In this document: positions 41,454-50,221 of the stretch, piece by piece
How positions within the stretch are numbered: the first letter of the stretch is position 1
Layout: every line of letters begins with the position of its first letter
Source of the DNA: Treponema sp.
Lineage (GTDB): Bacteria > Spirochaetota > Spirochaetia > Treponematales > Treponemataceae
Assembly (NCBI GenBank): GCA_017940255.1
Contig: JAGAZB010000035.1
Coordinates: forward strand, 62,001 to 126,000
Direction of reading: 5' to 3'
DNA length: 64,000 nucleotides
Notes under the pieces: model-generated
The model's database searches: none
What the model saw: the letters and a program-made list of their open reading frames with translations, nothing else
Told to the model about the DNA's origin: nothing
Made by a program: the position numbers and the translations under genes

Positions 41454-43529
41454 TTATTTTGAAATAGTTCTGGTATCATCAGGATTATATTTCTTGTTGA
41501 TTGCCACACGTCTCTTGGCACGAGCACGCCATACAAGTAAGCCAACCAGGGCAAGAATAACAACCAGACCATATTCATTAAAATACTTCCAGAAGTTAGC
41601 TGCTGCCATAGACTTTATAGTCAGGGTATTTACAGAAAGGCTCTTTGTACGCATTGTGCAAAGCTCTTCGTTACCGTTCATGTAATCTACAACATTCATC
41701 AAAAGCATAGAAACTGGAGTAGAACCACCTTCGTCAATAAGCTGGCGGGTTGTAAGGTAAGATGAACCAGACACAAAGATTTTTCCCGGCATAATGCTTG
41801 AAGCAACATGCTTACTTGTATCAAGGTCGCCCTCAGGAATTTCAATTTCGTTTCCGTCTTCATCATACTGTTTTGCAATTACAGCCTGATCAAAAGCACT
41901 CTTAAACTTACCTTCTACCAGAACTACAAGATTTTCAGATTTTAACTGACTCTTGTCGCTTGGAGGTGTAAGCATAACAGGATTCAAAATAATATTGCTA
42001 TCCATTTTCCAGGCTTCGTCTGAAGAACGAACAAGTACAGTAGTCTTAAGGTCTGAATCTTCCTGAGCAGCAGAAACATCAAGAGCAGCATTCTGATACA
42101 TTACAACATATCCCAAATTACTTGTGATAGGATTTTTCTTGGCAAGCTGAGCTTTCTGCAAAACTGGAGCCCAGTAAAGAATCTGTTTTCCAACCTGATT
42201 ATTCTGGTACTCATAACCGTTTTTATCCATTACGATGTTCTTTTCACGCTTTACGCCGTAACGTTCAAGCAAGCGGTCAAGGTTAGAGTCATTCGCAACA
42301 TACTGCTGACCGCCAGTGTACTGGGCAGTGCCATCTTCTACCATACCATCAACAAAGAACATAATGTTTCCGCCGCGCATAAGGAACTGGTCAATTTTAT
42401 AAAGCTCCTCTTCTGTGTAATCATACTGAGGTCCATTTATAATAATTGAATTCATTCCGGCAGGAATATTGTCTTTATTCAAATCCAAATCTACCAAATC
42501 ATACATGCCGGAAATAAGGCGGTCAAAGTTTGCAGAATAGTTTTCGGCAGTGTGATCAAGTTCATTATGACCGGTGATATAACCAATTTCTGTTACATTA
42601 GAAAGCAGGCTCTGTAATCCTTCAGTAATTGAATTTTCAAGGTCGTCGAGACCAGTGTACATATATCCAAAGAAAGAATTCTGAATTTCTACAGGCAAAG
42701 CAAAAAAGCGGTCACCAAGTTCAAGGACAAGTCCAAGTGCTGCTGCATTCAGATTGTTGTTCTGGTCACGGTAACTGATTTTCTGAATACCGTATTTCTG
42801 AGCCAAAGCTTCAACCTCTGCAGAAGCAGGCTTTTCTACAACAAATTCCAGACGATCCATGTTCTTTTTGTTTACAGAATCAAATGATTTTTTTACAAGA
42901 GCTTCAATCTGGTCGCTTCCACCAATTCCAAGTTTTGCAAATGCATCGCTAAAATAAAGTGTAAGCTTAATCTTGTCGCCACCCTTAAGACCGGCAAGGG
43001 TGTTATTCATCGAAATCATCTTAGAGATTTTTGATGTAATCTTATATTCAAGACCATCTGTTGTAGTAATAGGATTAAGAACTTCGATATTATCGCCGTA
43101 AGTAAGGGCGAGTCCCATGTAGCCCTGTTTAAAGCCTACTTCATTATTTTTTACTTCCTGAATCTGAATCTGGCTGAGTCCCAGTTCGCGGGCCAGGTTA
43201 GAATTTTCAGGCTTAGACATATCCATTGTGATTACAGACAGGTTCTTGTTGCCGGCCCCCTTGTATTCAACCAGAATATCATTAACGTACTGAGCAACAC
43301 TGCTGTAAGGTGCAGGAAGCTTATCTTCAAAGAAAACACGAATTGTAAGAGGCTCTTCCAGAGTCTTTACAAGGTTTTTACTTGCTTTAGAAAGCGAATA
43401 AGATTTTGGCGCAGTCAGGTCAAAGCGGAAAAAGGCGCTGTGACCGGCAATATTTGCCAGAATCAAAAGAATTACAAAAAGACAGAAATCTGATTTTGGA
43501 CTTTTTAGCCAATTTAAGAACTTTTTCAT
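41454..43529 (-). CDS. GldG-like ABC transport auxiliary protein
   Basis: 691 aa. N-terminal TM (about 15-35) and C-terminal TM (about 655-675) flank a large periplasmic region with the GldG pattern (YSLSKASKNLVKTLEEPLTIRVFFEDKLPAPYSSVAQYVNDILVEYKG...VITMDMSKPENS) and the ABC_transp_aux segment NSIIINGPQYDYTEEELYKIDQFLMRGGNIMFFVDG. It is 11 bp after the permease gene. The name reflects family similarity; gliding motility is not implied in a spirochaete. Confidence 0.88.
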   Translation of the reverse strand: MKKFLNWLKSPKSDFCLFVILLILANIAGHSAFFRFDLTAPKSYSLSKASKNLVKTLEEPLTIRVFFEDKLPAPYSSVAQYVNDILVEYKGAGNKNLSVITMDMSKPENSNLARELGLSQIQIQEVKNNEVGFKQGYMGLALTYGDNIEVLNPITTTDGLEYKITSKISKMISMNNTLAGLKGGDKIKLTLYFSDAFAKLGIGGSDQIEALVKKSFDSVNKKNMDRLEFVVEKPASAEVEALAQKYGIQKISYRDQNNNLNAAALGLVLELGDRFFALPVEIQNSFFGYMYTGLDDLENSITEGLQSLLSNVTEIGYITGHNELDHTAENYSANFDRLISGMYDLVDLDLNKDNIPAGMNSIIINGPQYDYTEEELYKIDQFLMRGGNIMFFVDGMVEDGTAQYTGGQQYVANDSNLDRLLERYGVKREKNIVMDKNGYEYQNNQVGKQILYWAPVLQKAQLAKKNPITSNLGYVVMYQNAALDVSAAQEDSDLKTTVLVRSSDEAWKMDSNIILNPVMLTPPSDKSQLKSENLVVLVEGKFKSAFDQAVIAKQYDEDGNEIEIPEGDLDTSKHVASSIMPGKIFVSGSSYLTTRQLIDEGGSTPVSMLLMNVVDYMNGNEELCTMRTKSLSVNTLTIKSMAAANFWKYFNEYGLVVILALVGLLVWRARAKRRVAINKKYNPDDTRTISK

Positions 43530-43540
43530 TTCCCCCTCCC

Positions 43541-44266
43541 CTAGTTTCTTGCCTTCTGCTGTGTCTTAACAGTCATTGCAAAGAAGAGTGCAGAAAGGCT
43601 GATAAAATAAAGCAGATCTCGGGTATCAATAATGCCGCGAGAAATAGAATTAAAATGTGCATTTGCAGAAATGTAAGAAAGCACATTCACAATTTTTGCA
43701 GGAAGGAAAATCAGGAATGAATCAATCATTGTAAGAATGATACAGATAATAAAACCTGTAAAGAAAGCAATAATCTGATTCTTTGTGATTGAAGTTGCAA
43801 AAATACCGATGGCTGTATAACTTGCGCAAAGGAAGATTGCACCAAGATAACCACCAATAATAGGACCGTAATCTGGTGAACCAAAGATTTCTGCTGTTAC
43901 AACATAGAAAAGAGTTGGTGCCAGCATAATCAGAGTTCCCAAAAGGGATGCAAAATACTTTCCGGTTACAACATCAGCTTCTGTTACTGGCAGAGTCATA
44001 AGAGTTTCAATTGAACCAACGCGACGCTCTTCTGCAAAGATACGCATTGTAAGGGCTGGCACAAAGAAAGAAAGCAGAATTGGGAGATTTCCAAAGAAAA
44101 CGCGAAGTTCTGCACGATTCTGCAGGAAGAAAGTTGTAAAGAAAAGAATTCCTGTAATAATCAGAAAAAGCCCGGTTACAATATAAGCAATTGGACTTGT
44201 AAAATATGCTTTTAATTCCCGCTTCATAATAATTACAGCGGGCTTTTGTGTTTTTTTACTGCTCAT
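43541..44266 (-). CDS. ABC-2 type permease (GldF-like)
   Basis: 241 aa from MSSKKTQKPAVIIMKREL at 44266, with AAGGAG upstream. The longer frame to 44359 runs into the ATPase gene and is rejected. Six TM segments; motifs AYFTSPIAYIVTGLFLIITGILFF and RIFAEERRVGSIETLMTLPVTEADVVTGKYFA are typical of GldF/NosY-like permeases. It overlaps the ATPase gene by 11 bp. Confidence 0.9.
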   Translation of the reverse strand: MSSKKTQKPAVIIMKRELKAYFTSPIAYIVTGLFLIITGILFFTTFFLQNRAELRVFFGNLPILLSFFVPALTMRIFAEERRVGSIETLMTLPVTEADVVTGKYFASLLGTLIMLAPTLFYVVTAEIFGSPDYGPIIGGYLGAIFLCASYTAIGIFATSITKNQIIAFFTGFIICIILTMIDSFLIFLPAKIVNVLSYISANAHFNSISRGIIDTRDLLYFISLSALFFAMTVKTQQKARN

Positions 44267-45221
44267 TTGATGCTCCTTCTGCTGCGCTCTCTGTTGTAGT
44301 AAGAGCGTGGAATACGTCTTCAAGGCTGTTCTTGCTCTGAGCTGCCTCATAAATATCAAATCCAGCTTCTACAAGCTTCTTTATAAGCTGAGGACGAATC
44401 TCTACATCGCCGTTTACAGAAATAACCAGTTCTTCTTTACCATCATGAATATCATTTACACTAACGGCGGCAACACCTTCTATGGCTTTTGCAAGTTCTA
44501 CGGCCTCTGCTGCTGACTTTCCAGAAGATCTAGCAAAAGTAAGGTAAACCGAAGAAGAAGTTCCAATGCTGTTTTTAAGATTTTCGATTGAAGAGTCTGC
44601 AACAAGCTTTCCGCCGCTAATAATAATTGCGCGGCTGCAAAGTGTTTCAACTTCACTCAAAATATGAGTTGAAATAATAACTGTTCTGGTTTTTCCAATT
44701 TCACGGATAATTGCACGAACATCTTCTACCTGGTTAGGGTCCAGACCAGATGTTGGTTCATCCAGAATAAGGATTTCAGGATCGTGCATAAGAGCGTGAG
44801 CAAGTGCAACGCGCTGGCGGTTACCACGGGAAAGTTCAGAAATATTCTTGCTCATTACTTCTTTAAGTCCGCATTCGGCACAAAGGGCAGGAACTTTTAC
44901 AGAAGGGTCTTCTCCGTGCATTTCTGCTATATATTTAAGGTAGTCTTCAACAATCATATCGCCATACAAAGGCGCAGATTCCGGCATGTAACCAATTTTC
45001 TTTTTTGCTTCCACAGGATTTTCTGCAATATCAATTCCGTCTATTTTGACAGATCCATCTGAAGGACTAAGAAATCCTGTAATCATTCTCATTGTGGTGG
45101 TCTTTCCCGCTCCGTTAGGTCCAAGTAATCCTACAATCTGACCAGTTGGAATGGAAAAACTAACGTCATTTACCGCACGGAAATCCCCGAAGTTACGGGA
45201 AACGTGGGAAACCTCAATCAT
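44256..45221 (-). CDS. ABC transporter ATP-binding protein (GldA-like)
   Basis: 321 aa from the second of two adjacent ATGs (45221; the first is at 45224), placed for spacing from AAAGGAGG. Walker A GLLGPNGAGKTTTMRM, Q-loop YMPESAPLY, signature ELSRGNRQRVALAHAL (a slightly divergent LSxGxxQR), Walker B ILILDEPTSGLDP and the H-loop STHIL. The C-terminal ~90 aa form the extra domain common in GldA/NatA-type ATPases. It is the first gene of the five-gene set ending with pth. Confidence 0.92.
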   Translation of the reverse strand: MIEVSHVSRNFGDFRAVNDVSFSIPTGQIVGLLGPNGAGKTTTMRMITGFLSPSDGSVKIDGIDIAENPVEAKKKIGYMPESAPLYGDMIVEDYLKYIAEMHGEDPSVKVPALCAECGLKEVMSKNISELSRGNRQRVALAHALMHDPEILILDEPTSGLDPNQVEDVRAIIREIGKTRTVIISTHILSEVETLCSRAIIISGGKLVADSSIENLKNSIGTSSSVYLTFARSSGKSAAEAVELAKAIEGVAAVSVNDIHDGKEELVISVNGDVEIRPQLIKKLVEAGFDIYEAAQSKNSLEDVFHALTTTESAAEGASNEQ

Positions 45222-45341
45222 CATGCCTCCTTTGACAGAATCAGCCAATCCTGCCAACTTAACTTTTAGTTTTTAATTGTCTATATACGTAGAATATAAC
45301 AAAAAAACAACGGAATGTGTGAAAAAGTTACTCCCCGCCGC

Positions 45342-45531
45342 CCCCGTATTATATAAGTCTATCCTTCCAAAAAATCTAATGGGCTTCCGCTATGGCGTTC
45401 CAAAAATAGCGGCTGAGCGTAAGAGGTATCCGACTCACTCGCTTCGCTACGTTCGCGAACGCTCAGAAGCTATTTTTGTTCCGCCTTCGCTCCCGCCCAT
45501 TAGATTTTTAACAACGCCCCGTATTATATAA
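45342..45531. repeat. 15-bp direct repeats flanking foldback element C
   Basis: CCCCGTATTATATAA occurs at 45342-45356 and 45517-45531, bracketing element C. The second copy extends into a perfect 18-bp palindrome (45519-45536), and an inverted copy, TATATAATACGGG, lies at 45722-45734 beyond element D. Confidence 0.8.
45370..45509. repeat. Foldback element C (140 bp)
   Basis: Outer arm AAAAATCTAATGGGC (45370-45384) / GCCCATTAGATTTTT (45495-45509), 15 bp perfect; second arm CAAAAATAGC / GCTATTTTTG, perfect; third arm TGAGCGT / ACGCTCA, perfect. Internal-loop strands, read on the minus strand: GGGAGCGAAGGCGGAA and GAACGCCATAGCGGAAG. These contain a GGCG/CGCC helix that replaces ACCG/CGGT of element A, a compensatory change. 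It is in the reverse orientation to A, B and D. Confidence 0.85.
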
Positions 45532-45541
45532 TACGGTTTCT

Positions 45542-45710
45542 GAAAATCAGACAGACGAGAGCGGAATATTGGCTGAATGCACTTTGAGCTTTTTTGCAGA
45601 CTTGCATCGAAAGAATCCGAGGCTTTTCGAAGAAAAACGAGGATTCTGTCACAAAAAAAGCTCAGCTGTGCATTCCAAGCCAATATGCAGCGGTAGTCTG
45701 GCTGATTTTC
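45542..45710. repeat. Foldback element D (169 bp)
   Basis: Outer arm GAAAATCAGACAGAC (45542-45556) / GTCTGGCTGATTTTC (45696-45710), one mismatch. Middle arms TATTGGCT, GAATGCAC and GAGCTTTTTTG pair with their partners through small bulges. The apical hairpin has AGAATCC / GGATTCT. Internal-loop strands are GAGAGCGGAA and TGCAGCGGTAG. It stands 30 bp from the end of the large fusion-protein gene and next to element C. Confidence 0.8.
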
Positions 45711-45739
45711 CATCAGGCATATATATAATACGGGAGCGG

Positions 45740-48700
45740 CTAGAAGTTGGCTTTGATGTCAAAAGAAAACTTGAAGCCGTTTGTGCGGAGGAAATACTCA
45801 GCTCTTGCATTCATATTGAACTGGATTTTAGAAAGATTTCCCGTTGGAATAACAAATGCCGAATTCAGCAGAAGATATAGAGAGTCTTTTACATAAGTTT
45901 CCATGAAAATATCATACAGATAATTTTCGCGGCGAATATCTGGGAGCAAAACTTTAGTTGTATCGTAATTCAGACAAAAATCATAACCAGCCTTTAAGCC
46001 CACCCGCGAAAAGAAGAGATACAAAAAAGGAATACCGTTTTGAATCTCATTTCCTATCAAAAGGATTTCAGGATTCACTTCCAGAGCAGTTCCTGTTTCA
46101 TTCATAATATCCACAGAAAGAGTTGCCGGCAGACTTAAAACCCAGCCCCCGTGAATTGCAAGAGGATTAAGCCGCGGAATTTCCACAGTTCCAAACAAAC
46201 CGATATTCACCTGGCTTATATCCAATGCTTTCTGGGTATAAATTGCTTCCAGCTGGGCTTCTGTTAATTCAGTATTTTCTCCACTTTCAATCTGCGCCTT
46301 TGTAAGTTCACGGTAGGAATTCAAAAGCTCCATTTCGTTCACATCCCACATTGCATACAAACGGCCACCAAAAGTAAGACCACGTCTTTCATATTTAGAA
46401 ATTCCATACTGATGCGAATTTGAATATTTTACGATTGCATCCAGCTCAAAAAGTCTGTAGGCCTGGTCAAAAGGTGTCCAGCCGGCAAGAGTAGGATAAA
46501 CATCGCTCTTGTTTGAATCATAATAATCAGTAGAAATTGTATATATCGAAGATATGGAAAAATCCATATCCCTGATGATGGTACCCACAGGAATATTCCA
46601 TGAAGTTTTTGCCAGTGTTTCAAAATCATATTCACCAGTTGCACTCAGATTTAAAAGTGCCCCGCCTTCAATATCAACCGGAGTAGAAGAATTCTTTATG
46701 TAACCGCCAATAGTATAACGCTTAAGTTTATCTATCTCATTTTGCAGCATTGCCCGCTCTTCTTCCGGAGTGGCATTTATCTGGCGCTCAAGCTCCAGAA
46801 CAAGGAAGTCTGTTCCGCCAGAAAGCATAAACTCTGTGTTTCGCATAGGGTCAGAATCGGAACTGAGGGTAAGACCCACAGAAGGCCACAAAAAAGCTCC
46901 GTTATCCAGGCTGATTTCGCGAATTGCAAGCATTGGCATTACAGAAACATGAAGCAGATACTTAAAAGGGTTGTAGGTAGAAAAATCAAATGTGTCCATC
47001 AGATTTAACGCAGAAGTTTCTGAGGAATACTCAGAAGTTTCAAAAAGAGGCAACTCTTCATGCTCTGCAACTGATGTTAAACTTCCCCGCGCAAAAGGCA
47101 GACTTGCAAAATGAAGATAACGCAGTTCATTATGAGAAAATTTTCTGGCACTATAATAAAAACGTTTAGCTGCAAAAACAGGATAGTAAACACCGCCGTT
47201 AATATTACAATCCAGAGTAAAAAGTTCCTCTACTTCAAATTCATCCGAAAGAGTAATATATCCCGCGCGCGCAAGTGAGCCTTCATCATCTGGAATATAA
47301 TTAAATGAATAAATTGGCCCCAAAAAACTTTGTTCAAACCTGAAAGAAAGCAGCTGAATTGACCTATCCTCTTTGTCTGTAAGCTTCCACACTTTTTCCC
47401 GAGCAGGAGTAACTTCATCAAGCTGATTAAAAACCTGCGACACTAAAAACTGGCCGCCATCTTTTTCAAGAATATATGTGATATAACCATTTTTTCCCGG
47501 ATTTATAAAATGAGGAAATTCCGAATTGGAAAAGGCCCTTTCGTAAATCAGTTTTCCCTTTTCGTTTTCATCATCATCTTCTTCGGGGGCCAGAAAATAC
47601 ACCTGCAAAAGAGGAAATTTATTTTCCACAGAAATTCCCGCAAGACAAAGCCGTCCCTGGGCATCCAGAACAAAACCCGCATTTTGCAAAGCGTATTTTT
47701 TGTCTAAAAATTCGCGCTCTTTTAAATCATACACCCGGGTAACCACTTCCTTAAATTCTTCACGTAATTTTTCCCGGGTAAAAGAAACAGAAATATAACG
47801 GCCATCAGGCGAAAGCGACATTTCTTCAAGATTTTCTGCAATAAAAAGCAGCTGCCGTAATTTTAGAGAACCGTTCAAATCATAAATATCAACTTCATGC
47901 CGAATTCCGTCATACCAGACAAGTCCATACCTTGTGTAAAAAACATGCTCAAAAAGCCCCTGGGCATCGTGTTCAATCAGCTCATGACTTTTCTTTTCCA
48001 AGGCGAGCATTTCTTCCATATCAGATGGAAGCGGCACAGATTCGCGGAATTCCTTCCATACAGACTCGATTGAAGCTCCATAAACCTTAAAAAAAATTCC
48101 ATTTGCAAGAACAAGATGAAGTTTACCACACTCGTTCCAGAATTCAGCATATTTTTCTACCCCACGGCTCTGCATCAAATATGCCGCAAAACCAGAAGCA
48201 GCCGCATAACATAAATCTTCACCAGGATGAATATCCCTCACCGCAAAGGCCTGCAGCCAGTTAGGAAACTTATTTTCCATTTTTGCCTGAATCAAAAGCT
48301 GCCGATAGTATGAATCCTTACACTCCTGAACATTTTTTTCATGGGAATAAGCGTCTTCTGCCATTGCAGAATAACCTTCAACAAAAGAAAAGGGCAGATA
48401 CATCAAAGAAAGGGGCTGAAAACCATCTCCACCCACAGTTTTATAAATAATATGATTAAGAGGACTTCGCACCGAAGAAGCCAGAGCCCTGAAAATTTCG
48501 CGATAAAACAAAGATTCAAGAGAATGAAGACGAAGCGAATTATCAAGATAAGAGGCCGAATCAAAAACAACAATTCTGTTATAAGGATGATTTGTATAAC
48601 TTACATTCAAAAGTTCCGAATCTGGTGAAATAATAATCGGCATTGATAAATCATGATTGTAATTAGACTTTTCTTTTGCCTTTTCGTATATTTCATCAGC

Positions 48701-48883
48701 ATTTTCTATGAAAAAACGGGCCGTTTCGGCAGACTCTTTTGGAAAAAGAATTTCAAAGTGATTCGTTTTGACTAAATACATGCGCCGCGGGTGGGAAAGG
48801 ACTCCCCCTCCCGCCCACAGACTGATTGCGCTAGAGAAGCAAAGTAGAAATATAAATAAAAGCCTACGATTATGATTTTTCAC
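45740..48883 (-). CDS. Large exported protein: degenerate peptidase-like domain, beta-propeller, C-terminal outer-membrane barrel
   Basis: 1047 aa with a GTG start at 48883. The signal peptide ends ISLWAGG. Residues about 30-290 resemble a gluzincin/peptidase-MA-like domain (HFEILFPKESAETARFFIENADEIYEKAKEK), but HExxH is absent; the equivalent helix reads LFYREIFRALAS. About 300-600 has TolB/WD40-like blades (LSPDGRYISVSFTREKL, GYITYILEKDGGQFLVSQVF). About 640-1047 is beta-barrel-like and ends FSFDIKANF with terminal Phe. A pseudo-peptidase displayed at the outer membrane is inferred. No Shine-Dalgarno; an extended -10 lies 8 nt upstream. Confidence 0.75.
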   Translation of the reverse strand: MKNHNRRLLFIFLLCFSSAISLWAGGGVLSHPRRMYLVKTNHFEILFPKESAETARFFIENADEIYEKAKEKSNYNHDLSMPIIISPDSELLNVSYTNHPYNRIVVFDSASYLDNSLRLHSLESLFYREIFRALASSVRSPLNHIIYKTVGGDGFQPLSLMYLPFSFVEGYSAMAEDAYSHEKNVQECKDSYYRQLLIQAKMENKFPNWLQAFAVRDIHPGEDLCYAAASGFAAYLMQSRGVEKYAEFWNECGKLHLVLANGIFFKVYGASIESVWKEFRESVPLPSDMEEMLALEKKSHELIEHDAQGLFEHVFYTRYGLVWYDGIRHEVDIYDLNGSLKLRQLLFIAENLEEMSLSPDGRYISVSFTREKLREEFKEVVTRVYDLKEREFLDKKYALQNAGFVLDAQGRLCLAGISVENKFPLLQVYFLAPEEDDDENEKGKLIYERAFSNSEFPHFINPGKNGYITYILEKDGGQFLVSQVFNQLDEVTPAREKVWKLTDKEDRSIQLLSFRFEQSFLGPIYSFNYIPDDEGSLARAGYITLSDEFEVEELFTLDCNINGGVYYPVFAAKRFYYSARKFSHNELRYLHFASLPFARGSLTSVAEHEELPLFETSEYSSETSALNLMDTFDFSTYNPFKYLLHVSVMPMLAIREISLDNGAFLWPSVGLTLSSDSDPMRNTEFMLSGGTDFLVLELERQINATPEEERAMLQNEIDKLKRYTIGGYIKNSSTPVDIEGGALLNLSATGEYDFETLAKTSWNIPVGTIIRDMDFSISSIYTISTDYYDSNKSDVYPTLAGWTPFDQAYRLFELDAIVKYSNSHQYGISKYERRGLTFGGRLYAMWDVNEMELLNSYRELTKAQIESGENTELTEAQLEAIYTQKALDISQVNIGLFGTVEIPRLNPLAIHGGWVLSLPATLSVDIMNETGTALEVNPEILLIGNEIQNGIPFLYLFFSRVGLKAGYDFCLNYDTTKVLLPDIRRENYLYDIFMETYVKDSLYLLLNSAFVIPTGNLSKIQFNMNARAEYFLRTNGFKFSFDIKANF

Positions 48884-48891
48884 AGGATTTT

Positions 48892-48900
48892 ATTATAGCA
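48892..48900 (-). promoter_or_regulatory. Extended -10 promoter of the large fusion-protein gene
   Basis: Minus strand TGCTATAAT, a perfect extended -10, 8 nt before the GTG start and just after the argD stop. No Shine-Dalgarno follows. Confidence 0.6.
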
Positions 48901-48910
48901 CAAGTGCGGC

Positions 48911-50086
48911 TTATTTTGCAGAAAACTCTTCCAGCACGCTCTTGAAAATTGCAAGACCTTCTTCTATTTCGCGGTCGCTGATGTTCAGCGGTGGCAAAAA
49001 GCGCACTACGTCCGAACCGGCGGTTGTGGTACAAAGCCCCTTTTCAAGACAGCGCACTTCAATATCAAAAGGTTTTACGGAAGGGTCAATCTGAGTTCCT
49101 ATCATGAGGCCCTTACCGCGGACATCTTTTACAATAGGAAGATTCCAGCTTGAAATGGCTCCGCGGATGTAGTCGCCGGCGTGGTTTACGCGGTCCAGGA
49201 AGTCTGAGTCAGAAACGGTTTCCAGAACGACAAGGCCGGCCGCGCAGGCAAGCGGGTTTCCGGCAAAGGTTGACTGATGGTCGCCGGCAACAAAAACGTT
49301 GGCAGCCTTACCGCGGAAGAGACAGGCTCCCATTGGAACGCCGCCCGCAATTCCCTTGGCCAAGGTTACAACTTCAGGCTTAAAGCCAAGCCAGTCTGAT
49401 GCAAGGTAGGTACCAGTACGGCCAACACCTGTCTGAACTTCGTCTGCCATTACAATTGCCCCTGCAGCGCGGGCTGCGTCTGCGGCGGCCTGTGCCCATT
49501 TTGGGTCAATCAGATTAACTCCACCCTCTCCCTGAATACATTCAATAAAGAGAGCGGCTGTTGTATCATCAAAAGCAGTTTTGATTGCTTCAAAATCATT
49601 TGCTTTAATAGTCTTAAATCCTTCTGGATATGGTGCAAAGCAGTCCGGATGAAAGCGGTCCTGTCCAGTTGCGGTAAGAGTAGCAAGTGTACGTCCGTGG
49701 AAAGAAGATTCCAGCGTTACAATTGTCTTACGCTTGTCGCCACCGTTCAGCTGTCCATATTTGCGGGCAAGCTTGATTGCAGCTTCGTTTGCTTCTGCTC
49801 CAGAATTTCCAAAATAACCGCGTTCAAAGCCTGTCACGCGCAGAAGATTTTCTGCGAAATCCAGTCCTACATCAGAAAAATAATAATTTGAAATATGGAT
49901 TTGACGGCGAGCCTGATTAGAAATTGCCTTTACCAGTGGTTTGTAGTTATGACCAAGACAGTTTACTCCAATGCCGGCAATAAAATCGATGTACTTTTTG
50001 CCATTTACATCCCACATTGTTGAGCCCTTTGACTTTACAAAAGTAACATCAAATGAACCGTAGTTGTTTACAATTTTCTTTTCCAT
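48911..50086 (-). CDS. argD: Acetylornithine/aspartate aminotransferase family protein (ArgD-type)
   Basis: 391 aa class-III PLP aminotransferase, cytoplasmic. Motifs: DFIAGIGVNCLGH, YFGNSGAEANEAAIKLAR, FHGRTLATLTATGQ, ECIQGEGGVNLI, ADEVQTGVGRTGTYLASD, the PLP lysine in TLAKGIAGGVPMGACL, STFAGNPLACAAG and DVRGKGLMIG. Its length and pattern fit ArgD (acetylornithine to acetylglutamate semialdehyde). Two ARG boxes cover its promoter, supporting a role in arginine synthesis rather than catabolism, though no other arg gene is nearby. GAGG precedes the ATG. Confidence 0.88.
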   Translation of the reverse strand: MEKKIVNNYGSFDVTFVKSKGSTMWDVNGKKYIDFIAGIGVNCLGHNYKPLVKAISNQARRQIHISNYYFSDVGLDFAENLLRVTGFERGYFGNSGAEANEAAIKLARKYGQLNGGDKRKTIVTLESSFHGRTLATLTATGQDRFHPDCFAPYPEGFKTIKANDFEAIKTAFDDTTAALFIECIQGEGGVNLIDPKWAQAAADAARAAGAIVMADEVQTGVGRTGTYLASDWLGFKPEVVTLAKGIAGGVPMGACLFRGKAANVFVAGDHQSTFAGNPLACAAGLVVLETVSDSDFLDRVNHAGDYIRGAISSWNLPIVKDVRGKGLMIGTQIDPSVKPFDIEVRCLEKGLCTTTAGSDVVRFLPPLNISDREIEEGLAIFKSVLEEFSAK

Positions 50087-50112
50087 ATTTCACCTCGCCT
50101 GCACAAAAATGC

Positions 50113-50159
50113 ATTGTATAAATATGCAAGAATTATGCCAACTTATGTATAAAAATGCA
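50113..50159 (-). promoter_or_regulatory. argD promoter with two ARG boxes (ArgR/AhrC operators)
   Basis: Minus-strand promoter TTGGCA (50136-50141), a 17-bp spacer and TACAAT (50113-50118). Two sites fit TGnATWWWWATnCA: TGTATAAATATGCA (50115-50128), over the -10, and TGTATAAAAATGCA (50146-50159), just upstream of the -35. They lie 31 bp apart, three helical turns. Confidence 0.72.
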
Positions 50160-50198
50160 AGTCCTTATTTCGTTTGTTAAAGCATTGTACAAACTCAC

Positions 50199-50215
50199 TA
50201 TAATCATGCTATAAT
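50199..50215 (+). promoter_or_regulatory. Tandem -10 boxes of the GH17 gene
   Basis: TATAAT at 50199-50204 and again at 50210-50215. The second is exactly 6 nt before the ATG at 50222. The bases before the ATG are CCTCC, the opposite of a Shine-Dalgarno, so a leaderless mRNA is likely. Confidence 0.55.
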
Positions 50216-50221
50216 CCTCCT

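Noticed and set aside
50181..50190. AGCATTGTAC as a third ARG box
   Set aside because: It lacks the TGnATWWWWATnCA pattern and lies in the GH17 promoter; it is only a short TTGTACAA palindrome.
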